The notes beneath the pieces were generated by a model, which worked only from the letters and a program-made list of their open reading frames with translations, did not search any database and was not told the origin of the DNA. A program made the position numbers and the translations under genes. Source: Globodera rostochiensis (taxonomy: Eukaryota > Nematoda > Chromadorea > Rhabditida > Heteroderidae). Taken from it: a stretch of 64,000 nucleotides of DNA. The number at the start of each line of letters is the position of its first letter. Within the stretch, counting starts at the first letter, position 1. Positions 1 to 12,500 of the stretch are shown one piece after another. Location of the stretch: NCBI GenBank assembly GCA_018350325.1, contig JAEVLN010000012.1, positions 1,571,991 to 1,635,990 on the forward strand. The letters are read 5' to 3'.

Positions 1-2169
1 TATCACGGTTTGCTTCTCTACGTCTGCTAATGAGAGGCTTCTTCTTCAATTTGAGGGAAAGAGTGGAGGCAGGGGGGGACGCTGCGACGCCGCAGGGTCG
101 GCGAGAGGAAAAGCCAAACAGTGGGGGAGGGGGGGAGGGGGGAATGTGCCTCGGGCAAGCTTTTCCTGTTTGTCCTCCAACGAGCCGCCGCCTGCCCCAT
201 TCTCTGTTCTGGCCCCCGCCCAATGTGGGAAGGGGGGGGGGGCTTCGATAGTTTTGCAACTCCCTCCGGGTTCCCGCGCTGTTCAGAGCTGGGCGGCCAG
301 TTCAGGCCAAACTCGGTCCCGGACAATTCGGTACCCCGTCCCCAGTATATGGCCTTTATTTGTTGTTAAACTTTCCCAATTACGGTTTGAATTTGTTGTT
401 TGGCTTTTGCATTATATGTAGTACTGACAAAAACCGTGGCACTTTGGGGGGGGGGGACTGAACTGTCCCCCGTTGATTTGTTCGCCGCCGTCCCCCCAGG
501 GCACCGGTCGACGCGAGCGCGATTTTTTTTCGTTTGTCTGCCGTTTTTGCTATTTATTATTATTATTCCGTCGCGGCTTTTAATGATTGGGGTTATTTAT
601 TTATTATTTATTTATTCTGTGTTAATAAAATAGTTTTTTTTTGGGGGGGGGGGAAGGCGCCGCGCCCCAAAAATGCCGCCATTGGCGGCATTGGCACATT
701 AAATATTTATTCGGCACGGCATTCATTTTATGTCCCCGCCGGGAACAAAATATTTATTTACGCGCCCATTAATTTTTGATTATCGCTGAAAATAAATTTT
801 ATATTATATAATATAATTTATTTTTGTAATTTTTGTATTAATTCAAAATTCGAAATTCAATTATTACTACAAAATGTGATCATTTCAAAACACTCCTCAA
901 AGTCCCCCCCCCCTTTTTTTGTCCAATTTCCAAATATTTCTTTTCATTTTGCCCCTCCGGCGAATGTTCCTGACACTTTCCCCCCCCCCCCCCCCCCCAA
1001 TTCATTGGACAAAATCCAATTTTAGTCGTCGACGTCGCGTCGTTTTCGCGGCTCAGCCAAAGAATTGCATTGCTCCACGGAATTTATTTTAATAAAAATA
1101 TTCGGGGGGTACCAATCTTTCCCCCCCCCCCCCGGGGGGTGGGCAACAAACAAACAGAGGAAAAAGCGTAAGAAAATTGCTTTGGCCTTGCCCCCCTCGC
1201 CTCCCCCCCCCCCGCCGATTCAATACGATTTTCCATCGGAATCGGAAAACAAAATGTGCGCCCCCCCCCTCAACCCCCGCGGGGGCGACAAAATCGCGTT
1301 CAAAAATTGGGGGGAACAAAAAAGGTCAAAAATTGGCCACCGATTGCCTCCCATTCTTGGTCCACCTGTGCCACAAAAACACTTTTGACATTTGCGCGGG
1401 CAGAGGGCACTAAACAGCAAAAATGAGTGAATTTTGTGTGCCCCGAGAGCAAATAAAAATCTCTCAAATTTTTGCTCATTCCCTAAGGGGAATTTTGCCC
1501 CCCCCCCCCCCCCTCCCGTTGAGACGGACGGAAAAGCCCCCCCCCCGAAAAGCCCTTGCTTCAGCCGCTCAATTTTTGCTTCTGAGAACCATTCGCCCCC
1601 TTCCCCCAAGGGGAAAACCCTCTTCACCTCCCCCCTCCCCCCCCCCCCTAATTTTCGTGTGTTCTCCACACGCAGCAAAAGGAACAAAATGCCAAATGCC
1701 CTCCCCCTCTTTGGCACAAAACGATGCCCCCCGTAGGGGCCATTCTCTTTTTTTTCGGCAAATCTTTTCATTCTCATCAGTTCGTTCGTTCGGGCGCTTT
1801 TGTTTGTGAGAGGAGGCGACTGAATGGACAGTTTCTGTGTGCCCTTGTCGAATTCGACGGCGCCCATTCGAATTGGCCTAACGATGGCACCCCCTCCGGC
1901 CAAATTGCGCTTTTTGCTTTTGGGCAAAGCATCGCCCGGGGCGACAACAAAATTTCATCATTTTCAAAAGTCATCTGCTGGCTAAAAAAGTGTCTTCTTC
2001 TTTTCGTCTTCATTCGTTTTATCGCACATTCTTTCTTTGCCATCCATAAACTCATTCATTCATTCATTATCTGTCCCTTTCTGCTGCTGAATGCTAGCCG
2101 ATCCGGTGGGTGTCATTTTACAACAAAAATGTTTTCAACCGATTGAATGGACAGACGACAAACAAAACG

Positions 2170-2575
2170 ATCGCTTGTGGAGGGGGGGGGTGCCAATTTC
2201 GATCGCTTATGGGGGTGGGGCTTTAGGGGGGAGGGATGCCATCGCTTAGGGGGCGAGGGGGGGATTAGGGGAGGGGGAGTGCCAATTTGATCGCTTAGGG
2301 GGAGATTTTGATCGCTTAGGGGGGGCTTTGGGGGGGGGATGCCATCGCTTAGGGGGGGGGGGGCTTTGGGGGGGATGCCATCGCTTGGGGGGGGGGCTTT
2401 GGGGGGGATGCCATCGCTTGGGGGGTGGATTAGGGGACGGGTAGTGCCAATTTCGATCGCTTAGGGGGGAGATTTTGATCGCTTAGGGGGGGGGCTTTGG
2501 GGGTGGATGCCATCGCTTAGGGGGGGGGGGCTTTGGGGGGGGGGGTTTTGATCGCTTGGGGGGGGGGGGGTGAGA
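2170..2575. repeat. G-rich minisatellite (ATCGCTTAGGGG units)
   Basis: Irregular tandem units combine the motif GATCGCTTAGGGGG or CCATCGCTTAGGGGG with GGGGGCTTTGGGGGG blocks. Unit length varies because the G runs expand and contract. G runs on one strand occur every 10 to 25 bases, so G-quadruplex formation is possible. Open reading frames across it are artefacts of low complexity. Confidence 0.85.
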
Positions 2576-4312
2576 AGTTTTTCAATTTTACCTTCACAGC
2601 AACAAAAAAAAAAATGCCGTAGAGAGACAGCGCCTCGGGCGTTGTTTTGCTTTTGCTTTTTTGTTTTGGCACTCATTCATTTTGTTCGTGTGCCCCAAAG
2701 TTTTAGCCGTCTTTTGAGCGAGCCGAGGGAAAATGTTGCGCCATTTAACCGACCGACCGTTTGCCCCCCGCGGGCGCTTTTTTGAGAAAATAATTTGACT
2801 TTTTGTTTAAAAAAAATAGGCGCACATTTTTCCGCTGCTTCTGAAGGCGCCGGCCGGCCCCCACTTGGCGCTGTGCCCGCGTTTTGTGCGCCGTCTTTGG
2901 TCATTAAATGTTCAAATTCTGCCTCCCCCCGGGGGGCTGTGGCGAGTGAATTAAAATTAAATTTAATTATTATTATCAATCCCCACAAAAAACTTGTGGG
3001 TGGTCTCCTCTCTCTCTCTCTTTCTCTGACAATTATAATCCACCAAGATTATTTTTTGTTTTTTTTTCTACCCCTCAGGGCATCCATCAATTAGTGCAAA
3101 AACGCTCAAAAATTCTCCTGGGGCGAGGATGGCACTATGCCCCACGGCAAAATGTATTTGAAAGCAGCAAATTGGCTGTGTTAGGCGCCGGCGCCCGACA
3201 GTTGGGGGCAAATTGTCGTCGTTGTTCACGGCACAAAACTTTGTGCCGATTTTTACCATTTTTGGCACAATGTGCCGCCACCGCCATTTTGGACGGACGG
3301 ACGGACATTTGGACCACCCAAATTGAGCAACAACAAAAAAAATGATGCCAAACTTTTCGACATTTTATCCCCCAACAATTTGTGTCTGGAGGGAATATGG
3401 CCAAGGAGTGAGTGCTGGTGGCCTTATCATTTTCATTTTATCGACCAATCGGTCCGCCAAAGTTGTGGCCTTATCGGCCACCGCTTCCCCGTCCAATCGA
3501 TTGATCGATCGATCGATCGGAACATTCCTCCGATAGTCTTCGGATGGTCAATTTTTATAAAACATAAATAAACATTCGGAAACTGCAAAATGCAACCATT
3601 TTTCCGACATTTTGCAAAATTTGTTTTTTCCCCCGGGGCGGCGTCGGTGACTGACGAACATCCGGATGCCCCGCGGCGCGGCGCGGCGCGGCCCGGTGAC
3701 GCATTGTCCGGACATGGATAACGCGCGATTGTTAAAACACAAATAAATGTAACGGGCGCATTGTCCGGAGGCCGGACACGAATTTTTCAATATCAAAAAA
3801 TCCATCACCCCCCGGGGGTTTTTGCCATTCTTTCCCCCCCCCCCATTCATTCATTTGTCCCATTAAGTGACGGGGGCGGCGGCTGTCCGTCTGTCCGTCC
3901 GTTCGTCCGTCGACTTTCTCTCTTTTTTTTTGTTGTCAAATTACCCGTCTCTTTTTTTGCCGAAACTTTTGAGCATTTGTTCAATTTGTCGGAGTGCACA
4001 AATTTGACATTTTTTGATGGCTTTTTGGGGGGGGGGGAGGGGGGAAGGGCACAATGTGCCGCCGACCCTTTGGCCGTTTAATATTATTTAACACCAAAAA
4101 AAAATATACTTTTTTTTTTGTTCGTTTTTTGTGCAACGAAAATCAACGGCAGCCATCCCCCGGGGGGTTTTTGTGCCCGCCCTCTGAGAACAACCGCCGA
4201 CGGGGGGGGCAATCCGTTCGGCGCTCGTTGGATATAATTAATTACAATTGGGCGAGCTTTTTAACGCCAGCAGAAGGTCGATCGATCGGGGCTTCTTCTG
4301 GGCTTTGTTTGA

Positions 4313-4341
4313 TGATCACTGATCACTCTGATCAGTGATCA
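4313..4341. repeat. GATC-rich perfect hairpin
   Basis: Two 13-base arms, TGATCACTGATCA and its exact reverse complement, are separated by CTC. The TGATCA motif recurs in many introns of this window. No function is evident. Confidence 0.8.
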
Positions 4342-4774
4342 GATGCAGTTCTGGTTCAGCAGCATCAAATTGCCCCCGGGGGAGGCCACTGCGTTTCGGC
4401 ACTTTTGTTGCCCATTTTTATGTGTCACAGTGTCCCTTTTCCCTGGTGACTATGCCGCCTCGCAGTAAAAGGGGCAGCGGTTGGGGAAGAGGCCGGCGGG
4501 CACATTCCTTGCGGGGATGGCACTGCATTTTGCATAATTTTTGACGGGATTTAATATTTTATTATTTATTCCGATGAGAAAAAATGAATTTTTGTTTTGG
4601 TGTGGCGACTGTGCCTTAATGACCAAATTGTGAGACAATTTGCCCTGAGGGTTTTACTTTGGCGGCGGCGCCCGCGGGAAAAGCACAAAAATAGGGCAAC
4701 AGCGCCCGAGGCAGCTGCCGCACAATTTGCATATTTTGTGCCACCAACAAAAAAGCTTTATGCCCGCCGCACTC

Positions 4775-4795
4775 TTAGGCTTAGGCTTAGGCTTA
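4775..4795. repeat. interstitial telomere-like repeat (TTAGGC)3
   Basis: Three perfect TTAGGC hexamers are followed by TTA. TTAGGC is the usual nematode telomere unit. Single or degenerate copies recur near 5315, 13972, 38650, 48590-48650 and 56147. This supports a nematode source but does not show that the window is subtelomeric. Confidence 0.8.
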
Positions 4796-5393
4796 TTTAT
4801 GTTTAAAATGACAAATTTAATGGAATAAAATATTTTGTTTGGCTTTGACAGCTCCTGGGAAAAGTTGCGTTGCAAAAGCGCGGCACGCGCATCGCCCGAG
4901 GGCATTGAATTTGTCATCAATGATCATATTGTGCCGAGTCCCGAAGAGAGAAGTGTCTGCCTGAGGGTTGAAAGGGACAGAAAATGATTTTACCCCCATT
5001 TTATGGCCCCAATCTGATGATTTTTAAGCAAATGCGCAGCACTCCGACGATGGCAATTTCACCACACGTTTTCCCCCCGGGGGATGAATGGGTTACACAA
5101 ATTGTCCGTTTGTGCATTTAATGACCCCCACGGCGTCTCCCCCCACCCCCCCCAAATGCTTTCCGTTTCTTCCCCACACATTTTCCATAAAAACGCCGCC
5201 GCACATTTTGTACACCGATGCTTTTCGCTTTTCGTTTGAATTTCCATTAAAAATAGGCCAAAAAATGCGACGACGAGCAAATCGACGCCGCCGGCGCTGC
5301 CCGCAAATGTGTTTTAGGCTTAGGCGGTGTCAGGAAGTCCCCCCCCCTCCCGCATTTTTGCTCATTTTAGTCAGCAAATCATGGCTTTTAACT

Positions 5394-5642
5394 AGGGTTC
5401 AGCCCCGACCCCTCGGGGGCGGAAAAGTCGGGGTTGGGGTTGGCCATGTCGTGGGTCGGGGTTTGGTGGTTGGGGAGGCCGGGGTTGGCCATGTCAGGGG
5501 TCGAGGACGACCAAATTGTCGGGGTCGGGAGTCGGGGTTCGGAGGTCGGGGGGAGGCCGGGGTTGGCCATGTCGGGCGGGGGTCGGGGTCGGGGACGATG
5601 AAATTGTCGGGGTTCGGAGGTCGGGCTCTGGGCTGAACCCTA
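5394..5642. mobile_element. 249-bp inverted-repeat element filled with GGTCGGGG satellite
   Basis: The element starts AGGGTTCAGCCC and ends with the reverse complement GGGCTGAACCCT(A). It is flanked by the 9-base direct repeat CTTTTAACT at 5385-5393 and 5643-5651. The interior is made of variants of GGTCGGGG, GGTTGGCCATGTCGG and GACGATGAAATTGTCGG. There is no coding capacity, so it is a non-autonomous DNA element of the MITE/foldback type. Related fragments lie at about 13729-13800, 14940-15035 and 19674-19770. The 9-base duplication would fit Mutator-like or hAT-like insertion, which is inference only. Confidence 0.75.
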
Positions 5643-6526
5643 CTTTTAACTGGACGATTGTGCCTACGGATTCTGATCAATGATCAATCGATTTTTTTTT
5701 TTGCTTTTACCAATTCGAAGTAATTTGGCATTTTTGGTGCCGTTCGAATTGTTTGTTTAAAAAATCATCGTGTGCCTTCCTTCATTCTATGCCGCCGGCA
5801 TTGAAAGAGAGCTCAATTTTTGAAATTTGAGGCCCATTCTCTTGCAATGTTTGCCCTCGAACAAATCCGTCCCCCACGGCATCATTCCATTGCCAATTAA
5901 GCACACTAAGTATCCCATCCCCTCGGGGGTATCAAATTTTTGGAAAGCACAGAAAAGAAAAATGTGTAAAAAGTTCATTTTTCTTTTCTCAACGGACCCA
6001 GAGGGCCCTCTATGAATAGGCAATTAAAATTTGTGTCACATCGCCCACACTTTTTATGTGCCCATTTTTGCCACCATCCGTGCCCCCATTTTGCGTGTGC
6101 CTCCAGCAAAATGCCAAATTGGCGGACGGCACACTTTTGCCCCAGGCGTGGCACAAATGTGCCAATTTGTCCAAAAAAAAAGGGAGGCAATGCTTGCGCA
6201 CGAAGGGAAACGATGGCACTTTTTGTGTTTGTGGACGCGTTTTGAACTTCGAATTTTTTTTTGCTCAATTTGTAGTGCCAATTTTGAGAATATATTTTTG
6301 CACAAAAAGCCAAAAATTTGAATTTGTTTTAAGCGCCAAAAGCCTGCCTTTTGAAATCCAAAAAAAAAATTGTTCAGATTGTATTGTAAATAGCAGCTTA
6401 TTAAGTGCTCATATTCGCGGGTTCATTTGCACATGTAATTTGAGAGCATCGGAACTGAACGACGGCCTCCGCGCGCCCGTCGAACAACAAAAAATTAAAA
6501 CTAAAAATTTTTTTTTGTCCGAAAAA

Positions 6527-9500
6527 ATGTCCCCCCGACGGACCCATCCCAAAAAAAGCGACAAAACCAACCGTCAAGACCAAAACCATTGCGATTCAGC
6601 GACCGTAATGCACGACAACGGGCCCGTCTCGGTGCTGCTGTTACAGCAGCAGCAACCCAGCACTGCCACTTCCAACGGGCCCAAGCAGTATCAGCAGCAA
6701 CAAAAGCAGAAGCAGCAGCACAACGGCGGCGCATCGACAGCGTCGTCGACACGGCTCGCCATGGAGTCGGCGGAGCACGAGCCGCTGTGCGCCAAGCAGT
6801 CGCATCAGAATAACATGGCGCTCTACGAGGTCAGCTAGCTGTTCAGCGGGCGGGGGATGGCACGCATGGACACCCCCAACATGACGATGACCTGCTGAAC
6901 ATGTTGAATTTGAATTGCTTTCGATTTCAGGACGACTGCTCCAAGGGCCAAAACATTGGCCAAATGTTGCGTTCGCTGTCTCTGTACAACGCCATTTTGC
7001 CGACGGCGGACGACGAGGAGGACAAAGAGTCCACATCAAAGGGTGCCGCGTCGGCCGCCGCCTCCAACGGCGGCGTCAAAGGCGGCGGCGAGAGGGAGCA
7101 GCGCAATGGCGGCGGCGGCGGCACAAAGCGACAGACCGCCAAATTGGGCACCATTATGGGCGTGTACGTTTTGACAAACGCGTGTTATTGATTAATTTTT
7201 GTGCATTTGTGTTGTTGTTCAGCTACATTCCGTGCCTGCAAAACATTTTCGGCGTCCTCTTCTTCATCCGTCTGCCGTGGATTGTTGGCACCGCCGGCAT
7301 TCTGGAGGCGTTCATGGTGGTGCTGCTGTGCTGCAGTGTGGTGCGTGTTTTTGTTTTTGATGCCATCCCATCAAACGCTAATTATTCATCGGCGGGTCTC
7401 TCTGATCACTGGACAAGAAAATGATCATTGATCAGACGGAATTCCGGAATAATTTTTTATTCATTTTTGTGCAGACTTTCCTCACCTCCATTTCCCTGTC
7501 CGCCATTGCCACGAACGGAGTGTTCTCTGGCGGTGGACCTTATTACATGGTTGGTTGGTTGGTTGGTAGATCCCGGACTTGAAGACCGATCGAGATTTCG
7601 ATCGAGAATCTCGATCGAAAAGTACCGAGAATCTCGATCGTTCGCGCTCTAGTTGGTTGGTCTACCGCGAACAGGGCGCGTTGCCATATTCGCATGGACT
7701 GGCACTTTTTGAACAACCTTTGAAGGGCACACAAAATTCTGATCACCACCGATCTGGGGGAACAGAGACATTTAAATTGTTGTTTTTTCTCAACAGATCT
7801 CACGTAATCTTGGGCCTGAATTAGGGGGTGCTGTGGGCGTTTTGGTAATGAATTTGTGGCATTCTTCTGATCATTGGGCAATATTTTTGAATAATTTTCA
7901 GTTCTATTTGGGCACAACCGTCGCTGCTTCAATGTACATCATCGGTAATTTTTTTCGAAAATCAGTGATCAGAGAAATGTTGAGTGTGTGCCGTTTTTTG
8001 GATTTTTGATCATTGATCGGACGGACACTGAGCAGAAACAGTGACTGAAAAAACCACAAAATTGGCAATTAAAGAAAATATAAATTTTGTTTTCAAAATG
8101 TCCCTCCTTTTTTTAAGGTGCCGTGGAAATTTTCCTCATTTACATTATGCCGCAGGCGAAAGTGTTCGAAGACATGGTAAAACTTGGGGGGCAAGAACCG
8201 TAAACTGTACAGCCGGGAATTTTGTCGACTCGATGCCCCCTGACCATCTCAATTTTGAGTCTTGAATGTTCTGTGATGACCTTCGAGACTACCCCGGAGG
8301 CGCCATGTTTTGGGAGGGGGGGGGGGGGGGGAGCTACCCCGGAGGCGCCATGTTTTGGGAGGGGGGAAGCTACCCCGGAGGCGCCATGTTTCGGGGGGGG
8401 GGGGGGAGCTACCCCGGAGGCGCCATGTTTTGGGAGGGGGGAAGCTACCCCGGAGGCGCCATGTTTCGGGGGGGGGGGGGGGGAGCTACCCCGGAGGCGC
8501 CATGTTTCGGGGGGGGGGGGGGGGGGAGCTACCCCGGAGGCGCCATGTTTCGGGGGGGGGGAGCTACCCCGGAGGCGCCATGTTTTGGGAGGGGGGAAGC
8601 TACCCCGGAGGCGCCATGTTTCGGGGGGGGGGGGGAGCTACCCCGGAGGCGCCATGTTTCGGGGGGGGGGGGAGCTACCCCGGAGGCGCCATGTTTCGGG
8701 GGGGGGGGAGGGGAAGCGGCGGAATGTGTTGTGTGGTCGCCGCGGGGGTCGCTGAATAATTTTGGTCAATTGGTCCCCGCCCATTTGAGTACCACAACTT
8801 CCGCCTGTTCGGCTCGCTGTTGCTCATTCTTGTCGGTCTCATTGTGCTGGCGGGCGTCAAAATTGTGAACAAATTTGCGCTGCCGGCGGTGCTGATTGTG
8901 ATCGCGTGCATTGTGTTCACTTTTGTCGGCATTTTCCTCAAATTTGACGGCTCCGACTCGCTACAGTAAGTGCTGTTCATTTACAGTACACCAAAAACTC
9001 CGGTTGGCAATGCGCCAACATTTAATTTTTTGAATCAAATTTTGGCACAGATTTTGCATGGTCGGCAATCGGCCGGTGGATCTGAGCGGCTTTGAGCGCC
9101 AGAAGGGCTTTGTGCCGGAGTGCAGTGCCGAAGGACTGCGCAAGGTGTTCTGTGTGGACCCGGCGGCTAATGGCAACAGCAGCAACAACAACGGCTTCAA
9201 CAGTGCCTCCGGCGGCGAGGAGCCGGCGGCGGCACTGAGTTCGGACGGCATTCAGACAACGACAACCACAACAACAACAACGACAACAACAACGACGACG
9301 ACGACGAGAGCGAGCAGGTCAGTGTCTGTCGACTTGCATTTTAAGATTGTTTTAAATTTTCAACAAAAAAAAAGGTTCAGGTTCCGCAACCACTTGGTCT
9401 ATTCGTACGCGCAGCCGGCGGTCATCTCCAATTGTGACCGTTACTTTGAACGTGTGCTGCAAAAGGATCCGTCCGCAATTCGAATGAAGGCAAAACTTTA

Positions 9501-12500
9501 AAAAAGAATTGCCCCTGGGGGGGGCGATTATTTTTGTTAGAATTTGTAATAATTTCAGCCGGCCATTCCCGGCATTTCCAGCGGTGTGTTCTTCGAGAAT
9601 TTGTACTCCAAATACAGGTAAACCCCTCGGGGGGTTTCCCCGGGAGCATTCTTTGGAGTGCCGAAAAAAGCGTCCGGCCATTCAAAATAGAGCAAGGACC
9701 TGAGGACCGATCGAGAATTTCGATAAATCTTCAAAAAATTAAACGATCGAGATTTGTTTGAGATCACTAAAAAATCTCGACGGCAATCTCGATCGTCCTC
9801 GATCTAATTCAAAATTTGCCTGTTTTAGTCAGCCCCACTAAAATTCTGAGCCATTGCCCACTCTCCCCCCCAGGCGCAACGGCGACGTGCTGACCAAGTT
9901 GGACTCGCGCACCGGCGAACTGCCGCCCGACCCGAACAATCGGCGCACCGCGTTTTGGGTGTTCGCGGACACGACCACGTCGTTCATGTGAGGGGGGAAA
10001 AGCGTGCCACAAAAATGTGCCAAATTTTATTTATTTATTTATGGCATTTGTGCAGGGTTTTGGTCGGCGTGTTCTTTCCCTCCGTCACTGGCATTATGGC
10101 GGGCTCCAACCGGTCCGGCAACTTGAGAGGTAATTTTTAGGCATTTTTCGTTACCGTAGACCGCTTCCTACCGGACTACCATAATCTCGCGCCTCATTGG
10201 CATACCGTATGCTTTTACTTCTTCATTTCATTTCCCGTGCCACAGACGCGTCCCGTGCCATCCCAATTGGCACGTTGGGTGCCCAACTGACCACCAGCGT
10301 GGTGTATTTGGCGGGCGCTGTGCTGTTCGGCTCCTCCGTGGCCGAAATGTTCATCCGGGACAAGTTCGGCCAGTCCGCCATGGGTCGGCTGGTCATCGCC
10401 GAGTTGGCCATCCCGCATCCGCTGCTCATTCTGGTCTGTGAGCGCTTTCTTTGATCACTCAGAAAATGGGGCCATACTGTATTTCCTCAAAAGACCCCCC
10501 GGGGGTTCTTAGAGGGGGGGGGGAGGAATTCTATTAGAGGGGGAACATAAATCTTCAAAAACTAAATGATGAAAAAATTGAAATCTTTAAAAAAAGGGGT
10601 TTAATAGAGGGATTACGGTATTTGCTCAGTATCCCCCCGGGGGGGGGGGGATTTGAATTTGGCGAAATGTCCCATAATTCCCGCTTTCACAGATCGGCTG
10701 CTGTTCCTCCACAATCGGTGCCGGAATGCAATCGCTGACGGGCGCCCCGCGTTTGCTGCAGGCAATTTCGGCCGACGGTCCGTCCAAAAATTGCAAAAAT
10801 TTATTTAAAAAAAAGAAAAAGCACTTTTTGAAGATGTTCTTCCCTTCCTGCGGCCCTTCCAAAAGATGGACGCCCGGGGGGAGCCAATCCGGGCCATTTT
10901 CCTCACCCTTTTCATTTGCTGGTTGGGCATTCTGGTGGCCGTCATTGAGAACATCACCGCGCTGATCACCCAATTCTTTCTCATGTGCTATTTGGGCGTC
11001 AACGCCGCGTGCGCACTTCAAGTGAGCCGCCCCCGCCCCCGGGGGGAGTTTTGAAAAACGAACCCCCGGGGGAATTGAAGAAGCTCCCTGGAGAATTGAA
11101 GTTTTGTATACGAACCCCGGGGGGAATTGAAGGAGCCCCGGGGAAATTGAAATTTTTATGTACGGACGGACCCTCGGGGGAGTTGAAGAACCTGTCGAGT
11201 CGGGGGGCGTGTGGACCAGGGTTGCAACGGATTGGGAAAAAAGTCGGATACGGATTTCGGATCGGATTGTTCTTGAGAAAAAAGTCGGATACGGATTTCG
11301 GATCGGATAACCCAAAATTTGTCGGATCGGATTTCGGATATCGGATTTGAAAAAACACCGGATTTCGGATATCGGATAACGGATTTCGGATGAAAAAATT
11401 TTTTAGTGGAAAAACTGAAATTTTGGTGTTTTTTTAGAAGATTTCCGGGAAATGATAGGTAATTTATTCAATGTAACACTCAAGTTCAATAAGAAAAATC
11501 GCAAATGGGCAAATTATGGTGAAGAAAAAGTTTAACTTCCCATCCAGGGGCGTAACCAGAAAAATTTTTAGAGGGGGGGTGGCAAGCCAAAAAAAAGTCG
11601 ATTCTTAGTTTTGTTGAAGTTTAACTAAAAATTTTGTCGATTTTTATTTTTCAAAAATACAAATTTTTTTTGCGAATTCTGCTTGCGGGGTGGGGGAGAG
11701 GTCGGCGGTGCCGATAGGCGCCGCCGAGAAAATTTTGAATTTTTAATGTGAATTTGTTAAGAAAATTGGTCAAAAAAATGTAAAAGTTTATTTATAAAAA
11801 TACCAAATAAAAAAATTTTAGGGAAAATTTCGATCTTTGGGGTGGATTTTTGGTAATAGAAAAAGTCCCTTTTTAGGGGGTACATTTTGTTTTATTGCTT
11901 TTTTCTTGCGAAATTTTGGGGAAAAATATTGAATTTCTTCAAGAAATTTCTAAAAAATGCTTAAAAATTGCATTTTTCTCAAGAAAATTGCTTAAAATAT
12001 TGATTTATTACGGAAAAATCGCGAATTATTGATTTATTCTCAAAAAGCCAAAATATTGATTTATATTAACTAAAAACTCGCTCTAATTTTAAAATTTTTC
12101 AAAATGAATGCTATTTCCGGGCTTCTCTCATGATTCCCTATTCGCAAAAAAAAAACATGTTAAAACTTGAAATCTCGACCCTATTGATAAGCCCTTCGGT
12201 ATGCTATTATATTTTACTCGTTGGTTCATTTTTTGTGTTCAATCATATCGGACAATTATCCGGATTTCGGATCAGATTTGCCAAAATTTGTCGGATCGGA
12301 TTTCGGATATCGGATTGGCGCCCAAAATTTGTCGGATCAGATTTCGGATATCGGATTGAGAAAAACACCGGATTTCGGATAACGGATAACGGATTTCGGA
12401 TGATCCGTTGCAACCCTGGTGTGGACACAACAGAACCCCCGAGGGGAGTTTTGAAAAACGAACCCCGGGGGAGTTGGAATTTTTGTGTACGAGCCCCCGG

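Larger units (their letters stand above)
1..6526. other. gene-poor, repeat-rich leading region
   Basis: No gene could be defended here. The stretch is AT-rich spacer broken by G or C homopolymers of 8 to 18 bases (for example near 642, 980, 1119 and 1500), C/G palindromes, a G-rich minisatellite and one inverted-repeat element, listed separately. Weak exon-like stretches exist on the plus strand: a short basic ORF starting MPPRSKRGSG at 4452, and an open stretch at about 4849-4984 after a plausible acceptor, reading SWEKLRCKSAARASPEG onward. They might be exons of an unrecognised small gene, but I could not link them or assign a family. The last 500 bases probably contain the promoter and 5'UTR of the cotransporter gene that starts at 6527. 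Confidence 0.5.

Noticed and set aside
5388..5680. Pro-rich ORFs on the minus strand
   Set aside because: They translate the satellite interior of an inverted-repeat element.
8222..8868. Long plus-strand ORFs encoding TPEAPCFG- or YPGGAMF-type repeats
   Set aside because: All frames of the minisatellite stay open; there is no start context and the span lies in a cotransporter intron.
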